From positions 318,001 through 382,000 of the forward strand of contig JAUPFP010000041.1 of NCBI GenBank assembly GCA_036925085.1: a stretch of DNA of 64,000 nucleotides. The letters run 5' to 3'. Both the position numbers and the translations under genes were made by a program. The notes under the pieces are model-generated. The model did not search any database and was not told the origin of the DNA. It saw only the letters and a program-made list of their open reading frames with translations. Origin of the DNA: Brachycybe producta. Taxonomy: Eukaryota > Arthropoda > Diplopoda > Playtdesmida > Andrognathidae. This document shows, piece by piece, positions 48,201 through 59,191 of this stretch; positions within the stretch are counted from its first letter, which is position 1; the number at the start of each line of letters is the position of its first letter.

Positions 48201-51200
48201 GTTTTTATGAAACAAGAAATATCAAATGTTACCAAATCAGCCTCCAACTTTGCTAGAAGCGATGAAACATGTTTCGCTTGTGTATATGCCACAGGATCCT
48301 TTATTCCAAGCTAGAAAATTTTAAATAAGAGAATTAGCTCACACTATATTTTGGTTCATGTCAGAACTCTCAAAACTCGCCATCAACATTGGAATTGCAA
48401 TGGATCCGTAAACAACAAGGCTCGTATTCAAATTAGCCACCTTTTCAAGGTTCTTAAAAGTAAAATTGGCAAAAGATCGTGTTTTGCAAAACTGTGATGT
48501 CAGCTGTAAGTCCAAACTTTGGCCTACACACGTTTCCCAGCAAATCTATCAAATTTTGTAAAGAAAATTTCTAGGCTTACATAGAGTGTTTTTACAATTA
48601 CGTACAATCACGTATTGCCCATACAAACTGCCGCTGCCACAAGGGCTTATAAAACTAAGCAATGCAAATATGCAAGAACATGCTTCACAGATATTCAATA
48701 CCTTGTTAATTATTTCAATCAATTGTAGATAATACGGTTTATCGTGGAAATATCTTTTTAGTAGTTCAAATAGTCTCGAATACAACAGAACTACATCCAC
48801 AACTGCACGCAATCCGATATCATTCTAAACAGTAAATAAAACACAAATTTAACTTAAATGCAGAAAAAAAAAGCAAAAAGGAGTTTTTTAAATGCTCTAA
48901 AAGCTCTAAAAATGTTGCAGGAGTGCTCAACTGGCCCTAGAAGTCCTAAAACCCTTGGAAAAGCACACAAATCCAAGAATTTTTAAAATTCAAAAAATTG
49001 GTCAAAAACCAAATCTACAGACTTGACTTTTTTAAAAAAATAAATGACCAAAAGTCGAAATTTTTTTATATTCTCTAAAGCATACATGTGCAATGTATGG
49101 CTCGTGTACCGCATCTGGCATGCCCTGATTTTATCCAGCCCGTGAGGACTTCTCCAAATTTCTCTTAATCTGGTCAGCCTGCATATTTCCATATTTCCAG
49201 AACCTACCCCATTTCAGCACTAGAACATATAAACCAATCACAGTGATCCTCTGCTCAAAATGACTGGTTTTTATTGCTCTTGTAGCTGATGTCTTAATTT
49301 TGTTCGTAAAGCGAACTTTAAAAAATGACATTCGTTACAATAAACATCATATGGTACTATGGCCCGCGGATATATTTAAAATTCGCTATGCCTGGTTAAA
49401 ACTTTTTTTTATTTCATTCGTAACTAAATACGACCCTTTCACAGAATAATATGAGTGCCTGTTTGGTGATATTTGCGATTACGAATATGCATATATTGCG
49501 AGAGTAGCCTACAACGGCAGTGATACAGGGTGCAGGCGCCACCATCAAGTTTTTCCCGGTAACAGTTTACAAGTCCAGTCCGGGATTGACGTAATTGTTA
49601 GCAGAAACCTTAATTAGCAGAGTGATTAGAAGTGCAGCAATCAACAGTTAAGTTTAGTTTAGTAAGTTTTGTTCTTTTATGCCAATACTGATTGCTTTGC
49701 CAGTGGTACTAATATAATGTTAACACTTTCCCAAAAGCCCAGATTGCAAATAAAAATGAGGTATTAGTTCTAGGACATACCATTTATGTGTATTACATGT
49801 AAATGGTATACCCCTCCTGGAAAAATCATGCAGAATTCTGTAAGGTTTTATTCCTTTTCTTACTGTGCATTGACTTTCTGCAGAACTTTTAAAATTCTTC
49901 ATATTTTTATTCTGTAGAATTTATCTGCACACTGTGTATAACATTTCACCTGGAAATTGTAATGCTATTATAATAGTTAAATCTGCAGAACAATTCTACA
50001 GGAAATATTGCACAGCATTAGCTGTGTACTCAAAACCCAACAGAGAAAAGCTGCAGAAACAATTGCCATTTTAATATGTTTATTCTGCAGAATTTATTTG
50101 CACACCATGCATAACATGTCATTTGGAAATTGTAATGTTGTTACATAGTTAAATTCTGCAGAACTATTCTGCAGAAAACATTGCACAGCATTAGCTGTGT
50201 ACTCAAAACCCAACAAAGAAAACCTGCAGAAATATTTGTGATTTTAATATTTTTATTCTGCAGAATTTCTCTGCTTACTGTGCATAAAATCTCATTTGAA
50301 AATCCTAATACATGGTTAAAAACATTTACAAATGTATTAGGGGATTTCCCCTTTTGAGTTCAGTTATTTCATTTTTTTGAGTGGGTGTTTATTTTGAGTT
50401 TGTTTAGTTTTGGAAGTGTGGGTGTATGACTTCAGTTTGTAACGGTCATTTCATTACATTGTTTAGCTTATTGTCTGTCTGTCTTGCTTCAGAAAAGATA
50501 AATTTTCTTAATTTTTGAAAATGGAAATGGTTTAATCCTATTCTTTCATTAAATGTTTCTTGGATTGATTAATAACATTTTTATTTTTTTATTTAAACTT
50601 TCCATTTTTAAGTGTAGGCATTGTTTTCACTGTGGCGAAATTAATTTGCAGGGTTAGAGTTTTGTGAAAAGGATGAGGGTATATACAGAAACATAGCTGC
50701 AGAAATATTCTACAAAATTCTGCAGAGATAGTCTGCATAGCTCTGCAGATATAGTCTGCATAACTCTGCTGAAAGATTCTACAACTACTCTGCAGAAAGA
50801 TTCTGCATAATATAATCAACATAAAAATTCCTGAAGAAACAGTGTTCCAATTTTAGTCAGAAGGCCTCTGTAGAAACATGTAGATAAAATTATACAGAAT
50901 CCTGATATAAAATTTCCAGGAGGGACATGTTTCTCAGGAACAACACAGTAGTTTCTATCTGCAAATGTAACCAGCATAATCATATTTTGAGGAAAATAAA
51001 TTTTAACTTAGATTAAACTAGTTAAAATGTGTCATATTGCTTGGTAAATACAAGTTTAAAAATAATCAGAAACGAATTACCTTACACATAAACAAAGTTT
51101 GTATAATGTAGAATGGTAAATTTCAAAATTTAACTAACATTTTTATACCAACACGGATACCCGTATCTGGCTTCAGAATTGTCTACAATGTCATCCACAA

Positions 51201-52127
51201 TAAGAATAAATCCACGAACCTAATGCAAAAAAGAAAACAATACAACAGACTCGAAATATCGCTTTTTTCGTTTTGCGTTGTGACTTACAATTTCAAATGC
51301 CCATCCTACTACTTGTGCAAGAAATATTTCTTCATCCGACATGAGATGTGGATTCTTGTGTAGTTCTCTGAACGAGTTGAAGGTCGTCACGCCATGCACT
51401 AATATTTCGTGTGGAAGATTATACTCCAACACCTAATTAAGCAAAAACAAACAATCTTCGAATAAACTTATAAACAAAAAACATTAATACTGAGTAGATA
51501 AATCTGCCTTTGTAAAATGCTGAAAAAAATCTTTTAAGTCATAATCATCATTTGTTGTTAAGTCACTAACAATACGTGGAAAGCTTTTCAAAAAATACAC
51601 CCGATCACATTTTGCTTTTGAGGTTGGACCACTTGCAGAAATGGTTTTACTGTAAAGGAAAAATACAAGTATTATTATTAGCAATATGGATAACAATTTT
51701 TCACAATCAGGCGTGAAAATCAATCGTTTTTAATGTTTTTACATTAAAAACGCATGAAATCCACTCATTTTTACTTTCTATCAGATATTGATTTTTTCTT
51801 TCTTTCAAAAAAGTTCTTTAAAAGATTTTATGAACTCAATCAGGTGCTGGGATTATAAATTTTAGTGATGAATTCTCCGTTTAGTGTAAAAAAAGCAAGA
51901 AACACATTATACACCTTATTAAAAAATTAAAAAATAATTACGTGTAATTAATACGGCGCTGGTTATTACAACTTACAACTATATTTATAGGGTATTAGGA
52001 AACAAAAATTACTGTACCAATTTCTTAAAAGTTTAGTCGTGCTGTAGTGCTGCATTGACAGCCACGACGAGCGACTAATGCGGTTAAGATCAATACTACG
52101 GCATACGACATGAGCTATGTTCATCAT
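45233..52127 (-). CDS. FPPS-derived, terpene synthase-like protein (diverged prenyl-synthase paralogue)
   Basis: Nine exons on the minus strand: 52127-52018, 51649-51508, 51432-51289, 51219-51139, 48824-48702, 48545-48381, 48310-48233, 45652-45518, 45430-45233 (TGA). They sum to 1176 bp and 391 aa with no stop; exon lengths nearly equal those of the FDPS gene at 22.4 kb. Two junctions (51508, 48381) need GC-AG donors. Kept: first Asp-rich motif DDIVD at 141-145. Changed against the paralogue: GKKIRG to EILVHG (K94 to I, R97 to H), Q134 to R, TRRG to ARYG, KYKT region to ANLN, second motif DDYLD to GDVLD (282-286), GKCSW to GNCSW. These are IPP- and diphosphate-binding positions. Inference: it no longer condenses IPP but may ionise an allylic diphosphate, as in insect FPPS-derived terpene synthases. 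Leader MMNIAHVVCRSIDLNRISRS has one acidic residue, ends HYSTTK and looks mitochondrial. AATAAA on the minus strand at 45191-45186. A catalytically dead paralogue is the alternative. Confidence 0.85.
45893..46335. mobile_element. TIR element with TA flanks, in intron 7 of the diverged synthase
   Basis: Ends AAGCTACATTCCCA and TGGGAATGTACCTT with TA on each side; 443 bp, non-coding. Confidence 0.55.
47135..47677 (-). repeat. Solo LTR-like element, family with TGTAACACCC start, copy C
   Basis: Minus strand: TGTAACACCCTG...; CATAGCCTGG; GGTGTACACAGGCCC; TATAAAAGACC (TATA box); AATAAAATAAG; end ...CCCCGTAACA. Its first half matches copies at 52680-53387 and 57796-58575; the second half is different, so it is a distinct subfamily. 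Confidence 0.6.
49080..49680. repeat. Dispersed repeat shared with 58800-59160
   Basis: Blocks such as TATGGCCCGCGG(A)TA, AAATTCGCTAT(G/C)C, TGCATATATTGCGA(G/A)AGTA and CATCAAGTTTTTCCC recur in the same order at 58.9-59.1 kb. Both are next to an ATTCGTTACAATAAAC block that ends the solo LTR at 58575. Family unknown. Confidence 0.55.
49811..50924. mobile_element. TIR element filled with CTGCAGAA tandem repeats
   Basis: Ends CCCCTCCTGGAAAAATCATG and, reversed, CCCTCCTGGAAATTTTATAT, followed inward on both sides by ATTCTGTA. Inside are about 2.5 copies of a 170-178-bp unit (starts about 49909, 50087, 50260), each with TTCTGCAGAATTT..TGCAC, GCACAGCATTAGCTGTGTAC and CAAAACCCAACA, then a run of short TCTGCA words at 50690-50815. 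Sits in intron 4 of the diverged synthase. Non-coding. Confidence 0.6.
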
Positions 52128-52679
52128 TTTTTTTGTCCAATTTACAAACTAAATACTAAATTTTAGCTAAGTTGAAAACACAACAGCTTCTGCTCATTAT
52201 TCCAGTGAAAACTAAGATTACAAAATGTTTCCCTCAATTAATAAGTTAACCAAGAAATCCGTGAAAATTGTCTCTCAGAGATTGGTCAAGTCAAACAAGT
52301 GCATGTACTTCTAATAGGATCACTGCACAAATTGCTAATCATTCTGATGCAAATCCGTGTAAAGGTTTATCACCTTTACACGGTTGTCATTAGAGGTCAA
52401 ATGACATCAACATTTTCCTCTGCAGTTAGTTCCCATTAAACTTCTGTATACACCTTTCCTCTCTCTACCAATAGGGGTGGAGGTGGACTCCCTCCCGTTG
52501 CCAACATAATAATTATCACAATCAAAAGGTTGGTCTGGGCGAATCACCTCCCCAATCACCTCACCCCCTACCAGATTGCAGAATAAGAAAAATACAAAGT
52601 AATTTATTAACCACAGTTTCAAAGAAAAGTTATAGAAACGAATAATTTATTTAAATTCATTCCAACGATTATTTGTAAA
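52128..52679. other. Upstream region of the diverged synthase gene
   Basis: Presumed promoter side of the minus-strand gene. The first about 80 bp (to about 52205) resemble the region 5' of the exon-1 copies at 35.6 and 62.5 kb. A 71-codon ORF at 52622-52407 has a hydrophobic start but no support as a gene. Confidence 0.45.
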
Positions 52680-53387
52680 TTATGTGAGCTTTTGACATCG
52701 ACTATTTTGTTTTACCAACATGTAGATGACATCTTCTGTATCTCGTTTCTTCTCTGCATCGCGCGGTGCCCGCACGGAAAAGATTCGAGCTGCAGAGAGA
52801 GAGTTGGATGGAGATGGATTGTGGTCACCCTTCTGCATGGGGGTGAAATCTATGCAGCAGAGTGGCGGCCATCCCTCTCTCTTCTGGTCGATGCTGATAT
52901 ACATCTTCCCCTTTCGGTATGCCGACAGGAGAAGATATAGCTGCTTAGGAATCGTATACCTCCTGCCTTATGTAGTCTCCGGCCTCTGAAGAGAAGTTGA
53001 TTACTTATACATAAAGACCACGCTGTTTCTTGTTATAACGCTTTTATTCATCTCTTGTATAGAAACACAGAATACAAAGATGAATTACAAATACTAACGG
53101 TGTGTCCTCATGCCCATTATGTGGTACGGATAAAAATCGACGTAATACAATTTTAGGCAAGGACAAGAACTAACTACAAAGAGGAGCATGGCCCTTTTAT
53201 ACCGTGGACCTGTGTACACCTGCGAGGTGTAACCAGGTCCAAGTGGCCATGGTCCTAAGTGTATTAATCCGCCACTCAAGTATGAGTCAGTTAAGTGAGT
53301 CAGAGGGGAGGGAGGGACGGTTGAGAGTTGTTTACCCCCTGGGCTATGGTTTTGGCGGGATCACAAATTACAGGGTGTTACAATTAA
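52680..53387 (-). repeat. Solo LTR-like element, copy A' (end-truncated)
   Basis: Minus strand starts TGTAACACCCTGTAATTTG, has AGGTGTACACAGGTCC, TATAAAAGGGCC, AATAAAAGCG, and a block that matches 58240-58420 of copy B, to about AAAAGCTCACA. The outer end is missing or diverged. Confidence 0.65.
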
Positions 53388-53508
53388 ATGATGTCTAGTT
53401 TGCATGTATATAACGACTGAATGTTAAATTACTTCCTCAAAGTTGCATAAAATTAGAACATGATTTGACACATTTTCTGTGCATTAACCTTCTGCGCATC
53501 TGCTAGAG

Positions 53509-53915
53509 CAGCAGTTGCCAACCTTTCGAACCTCACGGACCACTAAATTTTAAATTTTAAATCCCGCGGAAAACTAATATGAATTTTTTTAAAAAGATAA
53601 ATACGTTTGTCAAAATTATTAAAGTTAGTTTAATTATTAGAAAATAATTGAAGCTTAGGGGAAACTGAACTAAATGTAGATCTCGTGTGCCATATTTTAC
53701 GAGAACTGTACTAGACTCTAGTACATTTCATGAATTTTGTTCAATATAAAGGCGAAAATTGTCATTCAGAAAATATAAAAATTTATTAAAAATATTTTTT
53801 TGTTTTATTATTAATAAAACAAAAAAATGCAAATATTGTCCAGATTTTCCTGCGGACCACCAAAAATTTCTCGCGAACCACCAGTGGTCCATGGACCACC
53901 GGTTGGCGACCGCTG
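53509..53915. mobile_element. Non-autonomous hAT element
   Basis: Ends CAGCAGTTGCCAACC and GGTTGGCGACCGCTG, 8-bp target duplication TGCTAGAG/TGCTAAAG (one mismatch). Internal palindromic GGTCCATGGACC and CGGACCAC(C/T) words are typical of hAT-Charlie relatives. Confidence 0.8.
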
Positions 53916-54326
53916 TGCTAAAGCACATTGACAGATTCAGCATCATTTTTATGTACTTTGCAAAGCTACTTACGTTTTCAAAGAGCGATGGTCACTGCAA
54001 CTCTCCAAATCTCTTATTTTCAAGGTTAGATATACCATAAACTGTCACACTACGCATTGTTCTGCTCACATAATCTAAAAAAAATGTTCGAAATACTTTT
54101 ACATGTGTATAACCACCGATTGATTAATTTATACATTTTATTTACCAAATCATTGACGAAAAGCTTCATTTAATTTACACAAATATGCAAGTGAAAACTG
54201 TATGTATACAACCGGCTTAAGGGTGCTAAATTCTTGCAAGAATACTCAACCTCTACAACCCAATGTAAGAAAGAAAGAAACACTGAAAGTGCAAATGAGC
54301 CCAAAACATAAAAACATATGCAATAT

Positions 54327-55307
54327 TGTAACATGGCTGGCCCTTGACCAGCCAGGTTGGTTCTTTGATTGTCTCTTTGTTGGGTGGCTAGTCCCAGACC
54401 AGCCAATTTAGTTTGGGTGGTGCGACGCTCCACACTCTCCGAGCTCGGGTTTTTTGACCTGCCGGGTGATCCAGGTCTACTTGTTGACCTGGATGCGCAG
54501 CCCTTGGTCATGCCACCGCCCCTGATTAGAAGCGGACTCCCTGGCATTGTCCTGTTGTTGGGTTCTGTGTAGACGGGACTCCTAGTTCCCACAATTTAAA
54601 GAAACAATGATGATTTGACACGTCCCGGAGGTGTCTCCACGAACAAGAAAAAGACTTCTCTTGACGTTCAAACTGATATATTTTATAACGAATGTAATAC
54701 ATTGTGTGTGATACAAAATAACATAAGGGACTGATTTAAAGATATTCTGCATCTAGACTAACTTTTCTCGAAGTCCCAAATAGGACTTCACCTTCATAAC
54801 GTGACACAGAAAAATCAACTTTAGAAAATCAGCCTCGAGCTTGCCTTGTGCAAGTACTTTTATCCTTTCTGCACTTGGTCCGATTGACCAATGTAGAGTC
54901 ATGATTCCCAAATATATCCTTATTTATTATTATTATAAGGAAAATTTGCATAATTCCAGAGAAACTATTCTGGAATTAATGGCCATTTTCAATCGTGAGA
55001 AACTTCAAATTTTCTATTTGAAGTTTCTACTTATAGAAACTGTTTTCTCTCAAAAATTGTTTAAGTGTCAAAATTTGTGAGACACTTACAAAACTTTATT
55101 TAGAAGGTTCTAATTTTAGAAAGTCTGTTTTCTAAAATCATTTAAACTGTCAAAATTCGTGAGAATTCCGACTGAATTCTCAACGAATTTGATATCTTTT
55201 GAGACTGGTCAGTTTTGGACACCACAGGGTGCCATCCGGCAAAAGGAGTTTAGAAGTGAGCAGCCTCACTCACACATGTGCAGCTGGCACATATGTGGGT
55301 GGTGTCA
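54327..55307 (+). repeat. Solo LTR, 981 bp
   Basis: TGTAACATGG...GGTGGTGTCA with a perfect 6-bp target duplication CAATAT (54321-54326 and 55308-55313). TG...CA ends, no coding. The CTTGACCAGCCAGG start resembles the TTAACCAGCCAAG segment of the solo LTR at 59.2 kb. Orientation not certain. Confidence 0.8.
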
Positions 55308-55555
55308 CAATATTGAATTGTATATTAATGCAAAACTAAAAGTGAGGTTGTGTGAGGAACCTTAGAATAGACAGAAAGTAAAATTTTGTTTTTTAGGGTT
55401 AGGTTTAGGGCCACCTTAAAGCCCCCTTTACACCTACAATTTTTACTTACATATTTGTGTCAATTAAATGATGAATGTTTTCGTTAATGATTTGGTACAT
55501 AAAATATATAAATTAATTTATAAGTATCAATCAGTGGTTATACACTATGTAACAC

Positions 55556-57794
55556 TAGGGTGGTCCCTTGATATATATGGTAATTTTTAAATGCAAATAT
55601 TTCATGTTCTGACCCCCCAGAATTGTTCTCCCAACCAAAAAAATAGTCTACATAAAAGTTTATAAATTTTAATTGATATTTAGAGGTAGCTCAATGAATT
55701 CAAAGTTTTCGTAATAGCGTAATCATTATGTATTCTCCTAAAATGTATATACCATTGTTTATCTAGTGTCACTAATATTGAAATAATTAGAATGAACTAT
55801 TTTGTATACATAAGTTACAATTAAAACACAACAATGTAATTTATGCACATTTTATTAACATTGGACCAAACATGTAATGACTACAAAGTAGCTAATGTAG
55901 TCTTTTTGCAATCTGGATAACGACTAGAATGTTCTTTCACAACTTGAAGCAAATACTGTTTCTGATCTTCATTTTTTGTTAATATTGGATTGTACTCTTT
56001 CATCAATGCCACACCTCTTTCAGCATTGTCATTCACAACTTGTAAATGTTTTATGATATCCTTAGCTTGCTTGTAGTCTTCTCGCAGATGCCATATCTTT
56101 GGATCATGTTCTAAGAACCTTTTGGAAATGCCAAGATAGTCAAATAAGTGCATTGAGTTCTTCGATACAAAGTCTTCTATTCTCATATTAACGGAGCCAC
56201 TGGCATTTTTGGATTCTCTTCAGAGGCTGATCTGCACCTTCCTTTTCATAAAGATATTTTAGCATTGCCTGTTTTGATTTGATTGGCACACTGTCATCAA
56301 AAAATGCCAATCCAACTAGTTCCTCACTTAAGTACCAAAAATGTCCCTCAAATTTCTTGCAAGTAACATTGGATATTGAAGGATTGATTTTTTTATAATC
56401 TCTAAGCTTTTGCAGAAGCTGTTGATCATTGAAAGCTGCAGTAATGGGAAGTGGGGCAGTGAACCAAGCCTTGATGTAGACATAAACAAGAAAGACACAT
56501 ATGTTGCATAGTCCTTTTTTTTCTCTTGCAGTGAGAGTAAACTGGTTACGAAACAGCCACATTTTTAGTGAGTATATTGCTTTGGACATTCATCTTGCAT
56601 GATGTACAGCCCCAGGGGCTAAAAATCGCACACCTTGTGGTGTTGTACCTCCCAGAAAGATAATAGCTAATTCTAAACATTCTCTGTAATTATCTCTGAT
56701 TTTAGTGTCAGTTTGTTGAAGCTGGTTAGTACAGAATTCAATGACATTGTCTTTTTCATCTTTCATCACAAGCTGTACAGTTTCACTGCTGTCTAAAGAC
56801 ATGTAAGATGACTGATCTATTTTAACCCAGAATTGCGTGAATCGCTTGAATATGGTTACATCAGGGCCAGAAAAGGTACAACCCATGGCTTCATTAAATG
56901 CACTAGCAAGAACAAGTTCTAAGATATGGTGACGACATGAAAAGTACAGAAGATCCTTCTGCAATTTCTGCTCTAACAGAATACAAGTTCCATTTCTGTG
57001 ACCTGTGTTGCTAAATGTGGTATCGAAGCACATAGCTTTCACTTGATCGACAACATCCCATTCTTTAAGGAAATCTGCAACAGCAGTTGCCTGACACCCC
57101 CAGTGCCTGCCTGCAACTTAGGCACACCTAGAAGCTGGTTAACACCTAAAACCTGAAACAATCACAGGAAGCCGACCTTTTTCTCTCTGTGCAAGTAGAA
57201 AATACTTGTCTTCTAGAATAGTAATCATTGTGAGGGCATCCTTATGAGCAATGTCAAATAAATTATCGAGGTCATCTTTAAACTGACTCTCATGACTTTG
57301 CTGAACAGCACTTTTCCTATTACAATTTTTTTTCAGTTTGACCCACTTCTCATGAAGCTGTTCTGTCTTCTTAACACAATCCTGTTCATGTCTTATGGGA
57401 ATCCAGGCTTTTTCCAAAAATACTGCAGCTTCTTTTACAGCACTACGGGAACTTTCACGGATTGTCTTTTTTAAGGTTCGGTGGTGATAAAAAATACACT
57501 GAGCACTTGTTTATTAGAGGGTAACTTTGATCCCTTGATAGAGGTCTCTTCTGGCCCAATAAGCCATAAAGTATTGGTTTTTCTGGTTGCAGTAGCCATA
57601 ACTATTAATTTTTCACTTTACCTGCAATAATAGAGAAAAATCATAAAAAATAAAGAGTTTCATATTCATTGAGCTACCCCTAAATATTGCTTGACTGTAA
57701 TATAACTTTGCACAACATAATTTTATACATAATAGAACAACATGGGAGGGTCAGACAAAGACTTTTAAAAACTTAAAAAATAAGGACCACCCTA
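55556..57794 (-). mobile_element. DNA transposon with hAT-like transposase remnant
   Basis: Termini TAGGGTGGTCC and GGACCACCCTA, subterminal TCTGACCC on both sides, flanked by ATGTAACAC on each side (55547-55555, 57795-57803; 8 or 9 bp). The duplicated target is the very start of the solo LTR at 57796, so the insertion order is clear. 2239 bp. Confidence 0.85.
55881..57417 (-). pseudogene. Transposase, RNase H-like, broken by a few lesions
   Basis: Minus strand, four pieces: 57417-57139, about 57110-56590, 56589-56188, 56186-55881. KAMCFDTTFSNTG fits a first catalytic Asp strand; LLYFSCRHHILELVL recalls the C-x2-H motif of hAT-type transposases; AERGVALMKEYNPILTK lies near the C-terminus. 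A TGA after HHAR stands where a Trp codon would keep the frame to MSKAIYSLK; a one-base shift separates KRIQK from NMRIEDF; another break lies near 57.1 kb. The superfamily is tentative: hAT fits the fold and an 8-bp duplication, but a 9-bp duplication would suggest otherwise. Confidence 0.65.
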
Positions 57795-57795
57795 A

Positions 57796-58575
57796 TGTAA
57801 CACCCAGTAACTTGCAATCCCGCCAAAACCATAGCCTGGTGGTAAACAACTCATGCTTGTCCCTCCCTCTTCTCTTAAATACTATTCAAGTGGCAGATTG
57901 ATACTCTCAGGACCATGGTCACTTGGACCTGGTTACACCTCGTAGGTGTACACAGGTCCAAGGTATAAAAGGATCATGCTCCTGTTTGTTCTTTGTCTTT
58001 ACTCGTACAACTTTCATATTACGTTCGATTTCTATATCCGTACCACACCATGGGCCCGAGGATGCACCTTTAATATCAAACGTTCATTCTTGTAACAAAA
58101 ATGAATAAAGTGTTTATAATGAGAAACTGCATTGTCTATTCGTCTGGAAACTAACCCTTCTCTAGACAAGCCGGAGACACCACAAGACAAGGAGACATAC
58201 AGATCCTGGAGGAGCTACAACATCTTCCAACCATCAAGAAGGAAGATGTACATCAGTGACAACCAGGAGCGATGGTCACCATTCTTCTGTGAAGACTACA
58301 CCCCTGCACAGAAGGATGATCACAATCGATCACCATCCGACTACTTCTGTAGCTCGAATTTTCTTCGTGCGGTCACCGTGCAATCAGGAGAAGAAACAAG
58401 CTATAGAAATCATAATAAGTTATTAAAAAAAATATAAGGTCGTCGCCAAAAGCTCACAACAGTGACCCTCTGAGGAAAATGACTTGTGATTTTGTTACTG
58501 TTCTATCTGATCTTTCTTAAGCTTAACTTAATTTTGTTCCTTAAGCGAACACTAAAAACTTTATATTCGTTACAA
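57796..58575 (+). repeat. Solo LTR-like element, copy B
   Basis: TGTAACACCCAG...ATTCGTTACA. TATA box GGTATAAAAGG at about 57962 and AATAAA at 58104 fit a plus-strand LTR. Its start is duplicated by the neighbouring DNA transposon insertion. The open stretch at 58132-58437 matches the inner part of copy A' and is not a gene by itself. Confidence 0.65.
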
Positions 58576-59191
58576 TAAACTAAGTTAAAAAAATTCTATA
58601 AAATAATTTCTGCCAGACAAAAAAGTGTTTAGCCGACTGCTACATTGCATGACTTTTCCTTCTACATTTTCTTTCTAAAGGGTGGATTATACATGATGCT
58701 TCTTTTTACTAACTACTAGCAGGCAGCTATGGATTGCCTATGGGGCGATTTGGGTCAGTACAAGGATTCAAGAATTTTTAAATTATTCGAAAAAAAAAAC
58801 GGCCAAAAGTCGAAAAATATTTAAACGCCAGAAGTCCCCCTTTTTCTTGTCAAGGAGAGTTTGCACAATGGCGCCTTATACCCATGCAGTGGCGCTGATC
58901 ATATGATATGGCCCGTTAGATAAATTTAAAATTCGCTATCCGGCCGACACTCTTAATGAAGTTGCACATGCCTGGTTTAAACTTTTTTTCATTCGTACCT
59001 TTCATAGAATAATCTTTGCAAATAATGTTTACGATTTCTTATATGCATATATTGCGAAAGTAGGCCTACAATGGCAGTAGTACAGAGGGCATGTGCCACC
59101 CTCAAGTTTTTCCCTGTTACATTTTACAAGTCCTATCAGGGCCTGACATTAATGCATCCACTGTATGTACGAATAATAATAATAATAATAA
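58576..59191. repeat. Dispersed repeat (partner of 49080-49680) and flank
   Basis: Shares ordered blocks with 49.1-49.7 kb. An (AAT)n run at 59172-59191 precedes the next Helitron. No gene. Confidence 0.5.

Noticed and set aside
52407-52622. ORF with a hydrophobic signal-like start
   Set aside because: No homologue recognised, no splice support, low-complexity continuation.
58132-58437. 101-codon ORF similar to one at 52680-52904
   Set aside because: Both lie inside copies of the same LTR-like repeat; similarity reflects the repeat, and the frame is broken between copies.
53003-58575. Solo LTR-like copies A' and B as a pair flanking one retroelement
   Set aside because: They are in opposite orientation and enclose an unrelated solo LTR and DNA transposon.
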